Shown in pieces: positions 48,901 through 56,996 of a DNA stretch of 64,000 bases. The DNA comes from Thalassocella blandensis (lineage in GTDB: Bacteria; Pseudomonadota; Gammaproteobacteria; Pseudomonadales; Cellvibrionaceae). Position 1 is the stretch's first letter, and every line of letters starts with the position of its first letter. The DNA lies in the NCBI GenBank assembly GCA_902141825.1, contig CABFPG010000006.1, forward strand, positions 365,255-429,254, read 5' to 3'. A program made the translations under genes and the position numbers. The notes under the pieces are model-generated. The model was given only the letters and a program-made list of their open reading frames with translations. It did no database searches and was not told the DNA's origin.

Positions 48901-51900
48901 AAAATACAAGAACTCACTAATGATGCGATCCAGGATTTTGCCGAGCGTCGTCCAGAAAACAAAGGCAAAACCTTAACCGAAGAACAAGCACAACAAAGCT
49001 TTTTCGATTATGTCACCGCAGATCGTGTGGTGGTACATGGGGAAACCGTACAACATATTCCTGTCGATCAACAGATAAAAGACTATGTTCGATCAGTCGT
49101 CGACAACGGCTGGGAAGATGCAAATACCTTAGCCACCGAACAAGCTTATGAATTCACCCGTGCGGAAAATTCCTACGGGGGCCCGTCGGAAACCGACACC
49201 AACCGGATTACTCGCGCTTTCGAATATCCTGAACTCGCATCCCTGGAGCAGGAGCTACGTGAACACCCCGACCGAGCGGACCAGCTGACACCACAGATTG
49301 CCAAACTTCGTGAAAAACAAGAAGAACGAATGCAAGCGGTCGTCAGCCACTTAAACCCAGCGCCGACCCAGGCAGAATTGGAAGCGGCCGGCGGTGCCAC
49401 CGAATACATGGCCCAACGAACGGCTCGCATGTTCTCAGGCGGAACCGATTACAACACCAGCCTTCAATCCGGAGATCGACGTTCAGATACCCAAGCCTAC
49501 GCACAATATGGTTATGAATTAATTCATGGCGGACGTGCGAGCTTAACGGCTGGCATTTTCATGGCATCCAACGGTTGCGGCACCAATGAAGATTTACTGA
49601 AATCCACTTTCCAAAACCGCACACGGTCTGAAGTTGACCAGGCACGAACAGACTGGCAAAGCCGTTACAGTGAAAATCTCGATGAATACTTAGGCATTCA
49701 ACATCGCACGCCCGAACAGGAAGCCAACGGTCCCGTCGTCAACTGGTTCCAAGGTGGAGAAGTATCGGGTGATCTTGCGAATGAAATACAAGAACTGGCA
49801 CGCGGCAATCCAGAGAGCGATCAGGACTACATAGAATTAGCGGTATTACGTTATCAACAACAACGTCGCCGAGGCACAGGAAGTTTGGGCTCCTTCACCA
49901 TGTCTGGCACAGACGAAGCGCAAACCATTGATAGTCACTACGGTGACATGGGACAAATACTTTTGGATGAAGCGCGGCGCCGACGCGAAATGCGTATGAG
50001 TGATCCAAATTATTCAGGAGAAGCAATTCCATTACCCGAAAATCCCGAAGATGTATTTACACATGATGGCAGAATTAATCCAGCCGTCGCCGGTCTCGTA
50101 TTCGTGCCGGGGCCAAGTCGTGATGGCCAGGAATCCCCTCCAATCTTCGGTGGAGACCGATCGAACATACTAGGAAGATCCCGACAGGTTTCGCTTGCGG
50201 GTGATCGCTATAAATCCGAACTCGATCGCCAAGAAAGTTTAATGCTTGCCGGCATTACTGCGCTTGCGATTGCAGCGACCGTTATCCTGATGGCATGCGG
50301 TGTAGGCTTTGTTCTCGCCAGTATTATTGTTGCACTCGGTGCAGGCCTAATGACGATGGCCGTAAAAAGTGGCATGCGAGGCGAACGCTATGGCTGGGAA
50401 GAAGCAGCGGTCGATGCCGCCAGCACAGCAGTGGAAGTGGCCGCAGCAGGCGCCGGCGGCGCGATTGCCAAAGGCATGGGACCCGCCGCGCAAATTACAG
50501 GCACCATGTCAAAAATGGGTGCCGCACTGGAAGGGACGTTTGGCCGCTTTGGTGGAATGGTAGCGCGTGAAGCGATCATTGGCACCGTAAGTACTGCAGC
50601 GAACACCGCGCTACAAGATGATACATACAAAGATGGACCAGGTGCAGCATTTGGCAAAATACTGTTAGGTGGCATAAAAGGCGGCGCAATTTCTGCAGTC
50701 AGCGGCGCCGTGTCAGAAAAACTTGGTGATCGTATTAACAACCGCTTAATACGCGGGCTAGATGATGTCGCTGATGCATCACGTTTATCCGGACTCGGAC
50801 GCAACCTTGGCGCGAACGGACGAAACATTTTAAAAGAAGGCGTTGCCGAAGGACTGGGCGGAATGGCCGGGGAAGCCACAGGAATATTAATTGAAGTTTC
50901 ATCTGGCACTTATAAGGGCGGCTTGGGGGATGCGTTAAAACGCATGGGGCAAGCTGGCTTAAAAGATATGGTCAGTGCGGCCGGTCGTGCCGGTGCAACA
51001 GCCTATGGCGTGCCGGGCATGCGTAAACGCCAGTATCAGGATCTGTTAGCCGAAGCCCGTCGATCTGGCGATCTCAGCGAAAGTGATTTAAATGTACTGC
51101 GCCTCGCCGCAAAAGCAGCAGGAGAAAAACCGCCCAGCATGGATGAAATGCGCAATCGCATTCAATCCGACCAACACATGCTAAACCAGCTTCCACCCGA
51201 AGTAAGAGTCCATGCAGAAGGAATGGACAGCAATTCACTACGACAACTCGTCGGCATGATACAAGGAGGTGAACTGGCCAAACGCAGCGATAATCGTCGT
51301 GATTTACTCGCTCAGATCGCTGAATCAAATCCACGAATTCCGATCGCAGATCTGTTAAGAGGTATCGACAACACTAGCCAGAAAATTCGAAAAGACAACG
51401 ACGGAGATTCTGTCGATGTCCAAACGGCACAAAACAAGAAGCGCGAACAGATGCTTCAAAACCTGCCAGATTCGGTACGAAAAGTACTACAAGACATCCC
51501 GATGCAAGGGCTGGAACACTTGCCAGACTCAGAGCTGCCAAGATTGAACGACGCGATGACCAGAGGCAAGTTAAACGCCGAAGATGTCGATGCGATATTA
51601 CGCTCAGCACGTCAAGCCAATCCAGAACTGGACTCCATCACTTTTTTAAAGAATCTCAACAGCGCGGTGCAATCCGCGAAACTCGCCCAGCAAGCGCACG
51701 CCAGAATTTTGCAAAAGCAACGTACCGACGTACTAAAAGATGTTAACGATAGCGATGCAACACTATTCGCCCGCTTAGGCGATGACGATCTAAAATCCTT
51801 ACGCAGTGCCATGGATACGGGTGAGCTAAGCGCCCAAAGGCTCAACAGCCTTTATGAAGCGGCTCTAAAAATTGATCCCTCGCTGGACCGAACACAGTTC

Positions 51901-54900
51901 GAAGCCAGCGTACGTAAATCTCTGGACAACGCACAACAACGGCAGCAAGGCGAAGCACAGCAAAAACGCCAACAGCGCGAAAAGGTCATGGAGAATATCC
52001 CCGAAAGCCTGCGCAGTGTGTTATCCGTATTACCGGATTCAGCGCTGCTGGAACTACGCATCACACAAATGCAGGGAGAACTCTCCCCGGCCGACAGACG
52101 AAAGTTCATCGATCTGGCGTTAAAGCAAGATCCCAAGTTGGACCTTAGCCAATTTAATAAAGCGCTTGATGCGACTATCGCACACAACAAAAACATCACT
52201 CGCCATGCTGAAGACTCACAAGCCTTACGCAATGAGCTAAAAGCCATGGCACCGCCAGAGCAACGCCACTTGCTCAACAACGTTCCCATTTTGGTGATGA
52301 GCGACGCTGAATTCAAAGTCTATGCTCAGTCAGACTCCGGCAATGCAGTCACTGTTATTCTGAATGGAAAGCCCGTGGTTATTATCCGCGAGGGCGCAAA
52401 CCCGAGAGTATTACGGGAAGAAGGCATTCACGCACTACAAGCACAGGACCCTGGCTGGTCCAAAAAAATTGGTTCACTCAACGAGAACCAACTACAACGC
52501 TGGGATGAACTGCCCGTCGACGTTCAAGTTGCGTTGTATCGCAACAAACTGGAACTGGAAATCAATGCTCACGATCGCATGGTCGAAAATCTCGCAGACC
52601 GCTTACGCAAGAGCGATGACCCCGAAGAGCAAAATCAGCTGCGCATGGAACTCGAGCTTGCTCAACGCACGTTAGATAATTTAACCAAGCGAATGGCCGA
52701 AGTGGAGCAATTATCTCCGTTGGTCAGAATGCAAATGCAGGCGGGATTGATCCCGAGACCGCAGTATTTGGATCAGCCTGCGAGGATGTTTAATAAGGCA
52801 AACACTGAGGCAGATGGCATTCTTGCAGAAGCACTAAAGGGCGCAAACAAAGGCAAGAAAGTAAAACAGGATCTAGAAGAAGCTATAGGCAGATTGAAGC
52901 CTGACGATCTAGCGATGTTAAAGAGTCTAGATTTGACATCCTCTGAAATGAGGCGTGTTTTATTAAAATCTGACGCATCCAATGTCCGATCCTTGCTGGA
53001 TAATATTGACCAAATCCAAAAGAGTTTAAAAGAGGGTCACCCAGAACTATACCAAACCATCATGAGCGTCGTTACAACCAAACGTCATGATGTTCATGCA
53101 TTAGCACAAAACTTTGCAAAACATATAGCCAGCGGTGATTCGAATGCTATTCGGACTTTATCAGAGTCGGGACTAGAGACCAGAAGTATTCTCAACATTT
53201 TAGCGAAGTCAGATTCATTCACCGTTGCTATCGGAACGATAGAAAAAGTCTGCAAGCTCTCTTCCTCCTTACCTGAAGCGCAACGTGCACAGTGGGTTGA
53301 GAAAATTTCCAAGCTGGAGGCTAGTAACCAGGTTGTAGCAGATCTGCATGTCGCCGCGTTGCAAATAAACGATGCAAACACAGTGGCAAAACTCTGCGAT
53401 GCTTTACTAACCGATACGGATAAATCTGCCGCAATGGCAGACACCATCAAGGAGTTTGTCTCTAGCGCATCACCTCAAACAATTAAAGCTTTTATTGATT
53501 CAGGAATAGATAGTTACCAACTCAGTCAAATTTTACGTTCAGATCTCTCCCAGAGTAAGCAGATTGAAACTATCGGTGCACTGGTCGATTTGAGTAGTCG
53601 ATTAAACGCAGGAGATCGAGCATCCACCTTAGCAGAACTCGCACGCAAAAAAGATTTTGTAGAACTTGTCAATTTACTACATACAGCTACAAAAGACATT
53701 GGCGACGCTCAAGCGGTCAATCAGCTCTTACTAGTCACTTCCATGTTGACAGTTCACCATAAGACGTTCGCAGAAAACTTAGTAGTATTCATGGGCCTTG
53801 CTGATGCAGATACAAAATTGCGTCTTGCAGATGCGTTATCTAAGTTAAGTCCAGAACTGGCCGCTTCGACAATGCATGCATTTAATTTCGCTGTCAGCAA
53901 GACGACCAACCTCGAGCATCAGAAACGGTTAACAAATCTGGTGACTGATTCTGATTTCAAACAAACTTTCCGCGAATTCCGTAAAGCATTAGAATTCTCT
54001 ACCTCAGATCAGATGACCAAGTCGCTGATTGAGGTGATGCTGCAAGTAAAAGACAATCACCAGGATTTTGCCAAGCTACTTGCTGACTTTATGAAAAACT
54101 CAACCCCCGACCAACAAAGCATTCTGGATGGTCGCTTTGCTCATGAGTTTATTCATGACATACTAATTGTGTGTAATAACTCCAGTCAGGCAAGCAATTA
54201 TATTGAAAACTACCTGGATATTCACAACTCATTGCCCGCGTCACTGCAGATTCAAGCACAAAATTTACTACACAGCCACCCCGGTTTTCCGTCATTTATT
54301 CCGTCAATTAGAGTAACGCAAACATTGATGGGTGACTCTGATTCATTTCTACATTTAATTTCATGCTTACCAAGAGCCCAAGACAATTCCGAAGAGATTG
54401 TCAATTCACTTAATCGAGCATTGAAATCTGCTTCTTCCACTGAGATTAGCGATATAAATAAAAGACTGTCAGAATTAACAAAGCCAGCTGATCGCCTACA
54501 GTTTGTTGAAAGCACGATTGCAAAATTTGGTGCAACCAAACTCAAATTCGAACGTAAGGATGCGACATTTGAAAATGCCCAACTAGCGACATTATCCAAA
54601 GCAGATGCTGCTTTACTTAAAACATATCTTGACTTAGTCTATTCGAATAAAGGCAAATGGTCTTGGGATGACGTTCAAACAGGGCTATCTGACCAAAAGA
54701 GAAGCGAAATTAGAAACCTGGCAAAAAAACTTGACCTAGTTCCAGATATTTACGTCGATCCAAAAACAAAATATGCGGCATTTGAACAGTATCTAATTCA
54801 CGATTTAATACTACCGCAACACCTTTGGGCTGAAGATGACAAAACTCAGTTTGATTATTTGAATGATAAAATAGGAGGTGCTGTGCCGGGCTACACATGG

Positions 54901-55014
54901 CATCATCATCAAGATGACGGTAGAATGATACTAATACCTACGGGCCTACACAAAATTTATGGTCACAAAGGCGGACGCTCACCGGGACATTGGGGAGAGG
55001 ATGGGAGACCTTAA
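45988..55014 (+). CDS. Giant eCIS effector candidate with C-terminal WHH nuclease domain (3008 aa)
   Basis: Probable toxin cargo. N-terminal ~190 residues are Ser/Thr/Pro/Glu-rich and disordered; ~200-760 are helical/coiled. Annexin-like repeats occur at ~780-840 (ADDDDIFSAIGDL) and ~1185-1240 (GCGTNEDLL, NRTRSEV). A hydrophobic segment (~1418-1458) precedes a Gly/Ala-rich core (to ~1660). Four ~90-residue helical repeats (~1728-2080) follow, then an EExxH zincin-like segment (2144-2148) and a long helical-repeat region (~2270-2850). The last ~120 residues are a WHH-type HNH/EndoVII nuclease domain (GYTWHHHQDDG at 2968-2978, LHKIYGHKGG). No DUF4157 leader is recognised. The hydrophobic core could insert into or span a membrane, or the protein could double as tape measure; both are inferences. 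Its stop overlaps the start of an immunity-gene candidate. Confidence 0.85.
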   Translation: MTDQTQQTSREAETRRRSRAPEPNTSESLASSVPAPYIDTLPVSSVPQYMSGPISSMSIDPRASTSTAGRLLDASASSELDGAASRQSPPDSSETSTENSEAGTSDAAISSNDATSESPLMSVGGTAPEGGIYDDSLQQCLPEQTSDTEGGETETEDSQTGDKGQEKKQKKQPLPTPLIARTGNIQAPRVPSPPAAAIKRRTQIQQQTGDTPEMHQAKIQVAVLRVVDAARDSQRQIVWRVGNLASDTRKSFEEIAQDIMAFTSGCIMRVQEAVTVAKEDITTAVDLQIAHFAEMKDAEQQEQEKSREEIQQEVMDRLIEHGSELETAHTALQEEFAPYLEEAKCNIENIEENGAAFPLSPPEGTAALEPSTDSPPTTSDAANGPQQTMLMATQELESVIEQKQGTNALGYWYGHRMGPVLEVFSERRKTELHDTLVAQATALDSYTLDFSKAAMGLSLPMAQSFRNREIQTKSTAEQGTLDARHRLAVSTGEHGDTLMHKFDGVIAYLDEDLQPQLVDGLRKAGHQAAEAFRDQGKMSERMMNNTAASLAAAYPELVFRVAEMLPEGEFLNEQEVGPRLKAAWESSRRLPDQQFAQMEIQASETLAQARESARTQMGNLAETADKSVQQVQDTVTATKFDFDSFGYQVTGRMREGGWNSIIGARAYAQRMADKILSSRDKENGALANLLRSFVITLNSSINNAGKNYFSAVEGFKGQMTSENDGVFTKVEAECDKMLSEKSQKLDENLTAPDPDVTTGLVVLNVATLGLTTGVTAGYLIYNDADDDDIFSAIGDLQWPAQPALEYYFNSTKYGNKGNLFRRFDQCLSVDAASRAKGLFSSDHTTRFNARRDSIKDSLGIFVGLNSDARRSLTQGMDEEEREAAGDDAVNTLVSEINDSWSAYFQSDAERRMDEGYLRGDMGMVLSARIDQSLTTARRKGSDEIFQSIQGMEQMARDELARSQSSLAITPHKIQELTNDAIQDFAERRPENKGKTLTEEQAQQSFFDYVTADRVVVHGETVQHIPVDQQIKDYVRSVVDNGWEDANTLATEQAYEFTRAENSYGGPSETDTNRITRAFEYPELASLEQELREHPDRADQLTPQIAKLREKQEERMQAVVSHLNPAPTQAELEAAGGATEYMAQRTARMFSGGTDYNTSLQSGDRRSDTQAYAQYGYELIHGGRASLTAGIFMASNGCGTNEDLLKSTFQNRTRSEVDQARTDWQSRYSENLDEYLGIQHRTPEQEANGPVVNWFQGGEVSGDLANEIQELARGNPESDQDYIELAVLRYQQQRRRGTGSLGSFTMSGTDEAQTIDSHYGDMGQILLDEARRRREMRMSDPNYSGEAIPLPENPEDVFTHDGRINPAVAGLVFVPGPSRDGQESPPIFGGDRSNILGRSRQVSLAGDRYKSELDRQESLMLAGITALAIAATVILMACGVGFVLASIIVALGAGLMTMAVKSGMRGERYGWEEAAVDAASTAVEVAAAGAGGAIAKGMGPAAQITGTMSKMGAALEGTFGRFGGMVAREAIIGTVSTAANTALQDDTYKDGPGAAFGKILLGGIKGGAISAVSGAVSEKLGDRINNRLIRGLDDVADASRLSGLGRNLGANGRNILKEGVAEGLGGMAGEATGILIEVSSGTYKGGLGDALKRMGQAGLKDMVSAAGRAGATAYGVPGMRKRQYQDLLAEARRSGDLSESDLNVLRLAAKAAGEKPPSMDEMRNRIQSDQHMLNQLPPEVRVHAEGMDSNSLRQLVGMIQGGELAKRSDNRRDLLAQIAESNPRIPIADLLRGIDNTSQKIRKDNDGDSVDVQTAQNKKREQMLQNLPDSVRKVLQDIPMQGLEHLPDSELPRLNDAMTRGKLNAEDVDAILRSARQANPELDSITFLKNLNSAVQSAKLAQQAHARILQKQRTDVLKDVNDSDATLFARLGDDDLKSLRSAMDTGELSAQRLNSLYEAALKIDPSLDRTQFEASVRKSLDNAQQRQQGEAQQKRQQREKVMENIPESLRSVLSVLPDSALLELRITQMQGELSPADRRKFIDLALKQDPKLDLSQFNKALDATIAHNKNITRHAEDSQALRNELKAMAPPEQRHLLNNVPILVMSDAEFKVYAQSDSGNAVTVILNGKPVVIIREGANPRVLREEGIHALQAQDPGWSKKIGSLNENQLQRWDELPVDVQVALYRNKLELEINAHDRMVENLADRLRKSDDPEEQNQLRMELELAQRTLDNLTKRMAEVEQLSPLVRMQMQAGLIPRPQYLDQPARMFNKANTEADGILAEALKGANKGKKVKQDLEEAIGRLKPDDLAMLKSLDLTSSEMRRVLLKSDASNVRSLLDNIDQIQKSLKEGHPELYQTIMSVVTTKRHDVHALAQNFAKHIASGDSNAIRTLSESGLETRSILNILAKSDSFTVAIGTIEKVCKLSSSLPEAQRAQWVEKISKLEASNQVVADLHVAALQINDANTVAKLCDALLTDTDKSAAMADTIKEFVSSASPQTIKAFIDSGIDSYQLSQILRSDLSQSKQIETIGALVDLSSRLNAGDRASTLAELARKKDFVELVNLLHTATKDIGDAQAVNQLLLVTSMLTVHHKTFAENLVVFMGLADADTKLRLADALSKLSPELAASTMHAFNFAVSKTTNLEHQKRLTNLVTDSDFKQTFREFRKALEFSTSDQMTKSLIEVMLQVKDNHQDFAKLLADFMKNSTPDQQSILDGRFAHEFIHDILIVCNNSSQASNYIENYLDIHNSLPASLQIQAQNLLHSHPGFPSFIPSIRVTQTLMGDSDSFLHLISCLPRAQDNSEEIVNSLNRALKSASSTEISDINKRLSELTKPADRLQFVESTIAKFGATKLKFERKDATFENAQLATLSKADAALLKTYLDLVYSNKGKWSWDDVQTGLSDQKRSEIRNLAKKLDLVPDIYVDPKTKYAAFEQYLIHDLILPQHLWAEDDKTQFDYLNDKIGGAVPGYTWHHHQDDGRMILIPTGLHKIYGHKGGRSPGHWGEDGRP

Positions 55015-55412
55015 TGAAAAATGAAGTTATTACTTTTGGATGGCGCTACGGCGGTGAAGACTATGTCGAAATCAAAGACATTGACGATGAAATCGATTGT
55101 TTAATCAAGCAATTACAGGAAGAAGAGTTTGAACAACCGGACGACGAACACACACAGGCGTATGTTGCGCGTGCGGACAAAATGCTACTTACCTGCTATG
55201 TCGATGGTTTGATGAAGCTTAGTAACAGCAAAGATAAAAGCATTACACCATTATTCCATGTCGCCCAATCAAAACATGAAATGAAAGGTCATATTGTACA
55301 ATTTATTGAGAAAAAACTTTCGAGCAGTGAGGAACAGGGGTGGTATCAACACTCATCCAACCTCCCGCCTCGTCCAGGGAATGATTTCCGAAGTTTTCCA
55401 TCAAAAACTTAA
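55014..55412 (+). CDS. Candidate immunity protein for the WHH nuclease effector (132 aa)
   Basis: A small soluble acidic protein whose ATG overlaps the TAA of the effector gene by one base (TAATG), the classic arrangement of toxin and immunity genes. Acidic composition (DIDDEIDCLIKQLQEEEFEQ) fits binding to a basic nuclease. It is not recognised as SUKH, SUFU or any named immunity family. An open frame reaches back to 54990 but would lie within the effector. It is the last plus-strand gene before the minus-strand accessory array. Function is inferred from position. Confidence 0.6.
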   Translation: MKNEVITFGWRYGGEDYVEIKDIDDEIDCLIKQLQEEEFEQPDDEHTQAYVARADKMLLTCYVDGLMKLSNSKDKSITPLFHVAQSKHEMKGHIVQFIEKKLSSSEEQGWYQHSSNLPPRPGNDFRSFPSKT

Positions 55413-55502
55413 GGCCAATTAAACAAAAGGGAAAGATTTAATTTACTCTTACACACAAAGAAAGCGTTTTAAAAAGTAATTTTCCTCCCTTACCACCCAC
55501 AC

Positions 55503-55955
55503 TCACTTGTTATTACCGCCACTCTTACCAAAAGCCGGTGATAAATCGTGAGACAGTGCATCTTCTATAATTTGGATCACTTCAAATGGCTCTTCAAATA
55601 CTTTTACTCTGATTTTATATTCGCCTCTGAACCAATGCTTTAAGTGTAAAGCGTAAGTGCTAGAGGGACCATTCCCAAGATGCTGCTCAATACGTTTTTT
55701 AATTCCTGTAGTGGATGATCCCACATACATGACTCGGGAAGGCTGATTTAGCTTTGGACATGCACGCTCTTTTGTTTTTTTGTAGTTGCAAAGGGTAGCA
55801 AATGTCTCTACAGCATCCCCTTCAACCTCCTCAATAATATAAATTGCTTTTTCTATATTGTCGAGGTCCTCTAATTCAGTTAGAACAAACTCATTTACGG
55901 GCTTCGCTTCCTTTGCTTTCTTACAATTTTCAATCAATGTATCTATGTATGACAT
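55503..55955 (-). CDS. GIY-YIG nuclease-family protein
   Basis: A 150-aa protein. The GIY-YIG-like core is recognised from KAIYIIEEVEG (GIY strand counterpart), a ~30-residue insertion with two Cys (CNYKKTKERACP), VMYVGSSTTGIKKRIEQHLG (YVG strand, G-x-x-x-R-x-x-x-H helix with the catalytic-type Arg) and a late Glu (QIIEDAL). Family members cleave DNA, and small stand-alone forms are often of unknown role. It is convergent with the eCIS immunity gene and may be the last member of the cassette array, though I found no attC downstream of it. Confidence 0.7.
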   Translation of the reverse strand: MSYIDTLIENCKKAKEAKPVNEFVLTELEDLDNIEKAIYIIEEVEGDAVETFATLCNYKKTKERACPKLNQPSRVMYVGSSTTGIKKRIEQHLGNGPSSTYALHLKHWFRGEYKIRVKVFEEPFEVIQIIEDALSHDLSPAFGKSGGNNK

Positions 55956-56446
55956 GTCTTTTAGCCGATTAACATCTCTATGTACTGCTAAGTTTCAAAA
56001 ACATATATTTTAACATTTTGCATAACGTTTTCGCCTATCTTTTTAAAGATGACAATAGACATTTTAGCCTTTACTTCCTGACAAGACTTTATTTTTAAAA
56101 CTCATTTCTCTACTTTTTTCATTACTTAAATTTTAATATTTTTTATTGCTTCGAACTTATATTCAACCATAGCATCACTTTCCTTTTATTTTTGTGGCAA
56201 CTACCTTAGCAAGTACTACACTTTGCGTACGGTTTATTAGTTATAAATTACTTACATGCTGCTCTTCAAGCGGAACCGTACAGGCTACCGAATTCAAAGA
56301 TAGAAACAATAAAATGTAAAAAGGTATTTTCACTTTTTTACCTAATACTGCCATTATCAGTAATCTTGGGATGCACGTTTTGTGGAAACTTAAGATTAAA
56401 CTATAAATAAAGACCATCGATGTTTCCCCAGCGATTGTTAGAAGTA
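55956..56446. other. AT-rich intergenic stretch in the accessory region
   Basis: About 490 bp with no supported gene. A GCATAACG sequence near 56016 resembles the outer core of the neighbouring attC-like sites and may be a decayed site edge, but no paired half was found at a normal distance. Confidence 0.3.
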
Positions 56447-56821
56447 TTACCAGTCGTATTGTTCATCTTCCTCTCCAATAATTTTAGCGTTTAGGGCTTT
56501 AGATATGGCGGAAACAGCTTTGCGCACTTCGTTCTCTGGAGACTCTAGATTCTCGGTGTAACGTAGACTCCCATAACCGTGAGAAAAGCCTATACATTTT
56601 TCCCAGGTAACTTTAGCTCCAATTCCGAAAAAACCACCCTTTGAAAATTTTACCGCCACATCTCCCTCATTCGCCGGGAAAGTAATAGTTTGCCCAGTTT
56701 TAGGATTTAACATCTCCAAATCAGTATTGTCAATTTTAGCTATTGAGCATGAATTCACAGCTCTTTTCCACTCATCTATTGATATACCTTCTGCTTTCCA
56801 TATTCTTAGTTGATAAGCCAT
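56447..56821 (-). CDS. Small protein of unknown function, immunity-like (124 aa)
   Basis: A 124-aa soluble protein starting MAYQLRIWKAEGISIDEWKR, with a beta-rich middle (NPKTGQTITFPANEGDVAVK), a Trp-containing strand and an acidic end (IGEEDEQYDW). The layout (x-I-x-I-W-x-x-x-x-I-S-x-x-E-W start, G-D/E-E-x-x-Y-x-W end) recalls small proteins often found as immunity-type or integron-cassette genes; I cannot name a family. It is followed and preceded by accessory genes on the same strand. Confidence 0.6.
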   Translation of the reverse strand: MAYQLRIWKAEGISIDEWKRAVNSCSIAKIDNTDLEMLNPKTGQTITFPANEGDVAVKFSKGGFFGIGAKVTWEKCIGFSHGYGSLRYTENLESPENEVRKAVSAISKALNAKIIGEEDEQYDW

Positions 56822-56860
56822 GTCTATTTCCTATTTACTTTTTTCAATTTTCTATCGTTG

Positions 56861-56993
56861 TTATAACCGGCCGGAGCTGCCTTGAGGTATTGAGGTATTG
56901 AGGTATTGAGGTAGCGTAGCGTTAAAACACTAAACGGGCAATTAAATGGAGCTTTAGCTGGCTTGACGGCGATGGTTGATAACATTGTTATGA
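56861..56993 (-). repeat. attC-like recombination site with 10-bp tandem repeat inside
   Basis: Bounded by TTATAAC (56861-56867) and GTTATGA (56987-56993), which pair as attC outer cores, between two minus-strand cassette genes. It contains the GGTAGCGTAGCGTTAAA segment shared with other sites here and a tandem TTGAGGTATT repeat (four copies, 56882-56922) expanding one arm. Confidence 0.55.
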
Positions 56994-56996
56994 AAT

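Noticed and set aside
45988..55014. DUF4157 leader peptidase domain in the effector
   Set aside because: No HExxH-containing N-terminal domain found; only an EExxH remnant in the C-terminal half.
18327..55412. Intact prophage or pyocin cluster
   Set aside because: No capsid, terminase, portal, integrase, holin or lysis genes; AAA+ ATPase, DUF4255 and DUF5908 point to an eCIS.
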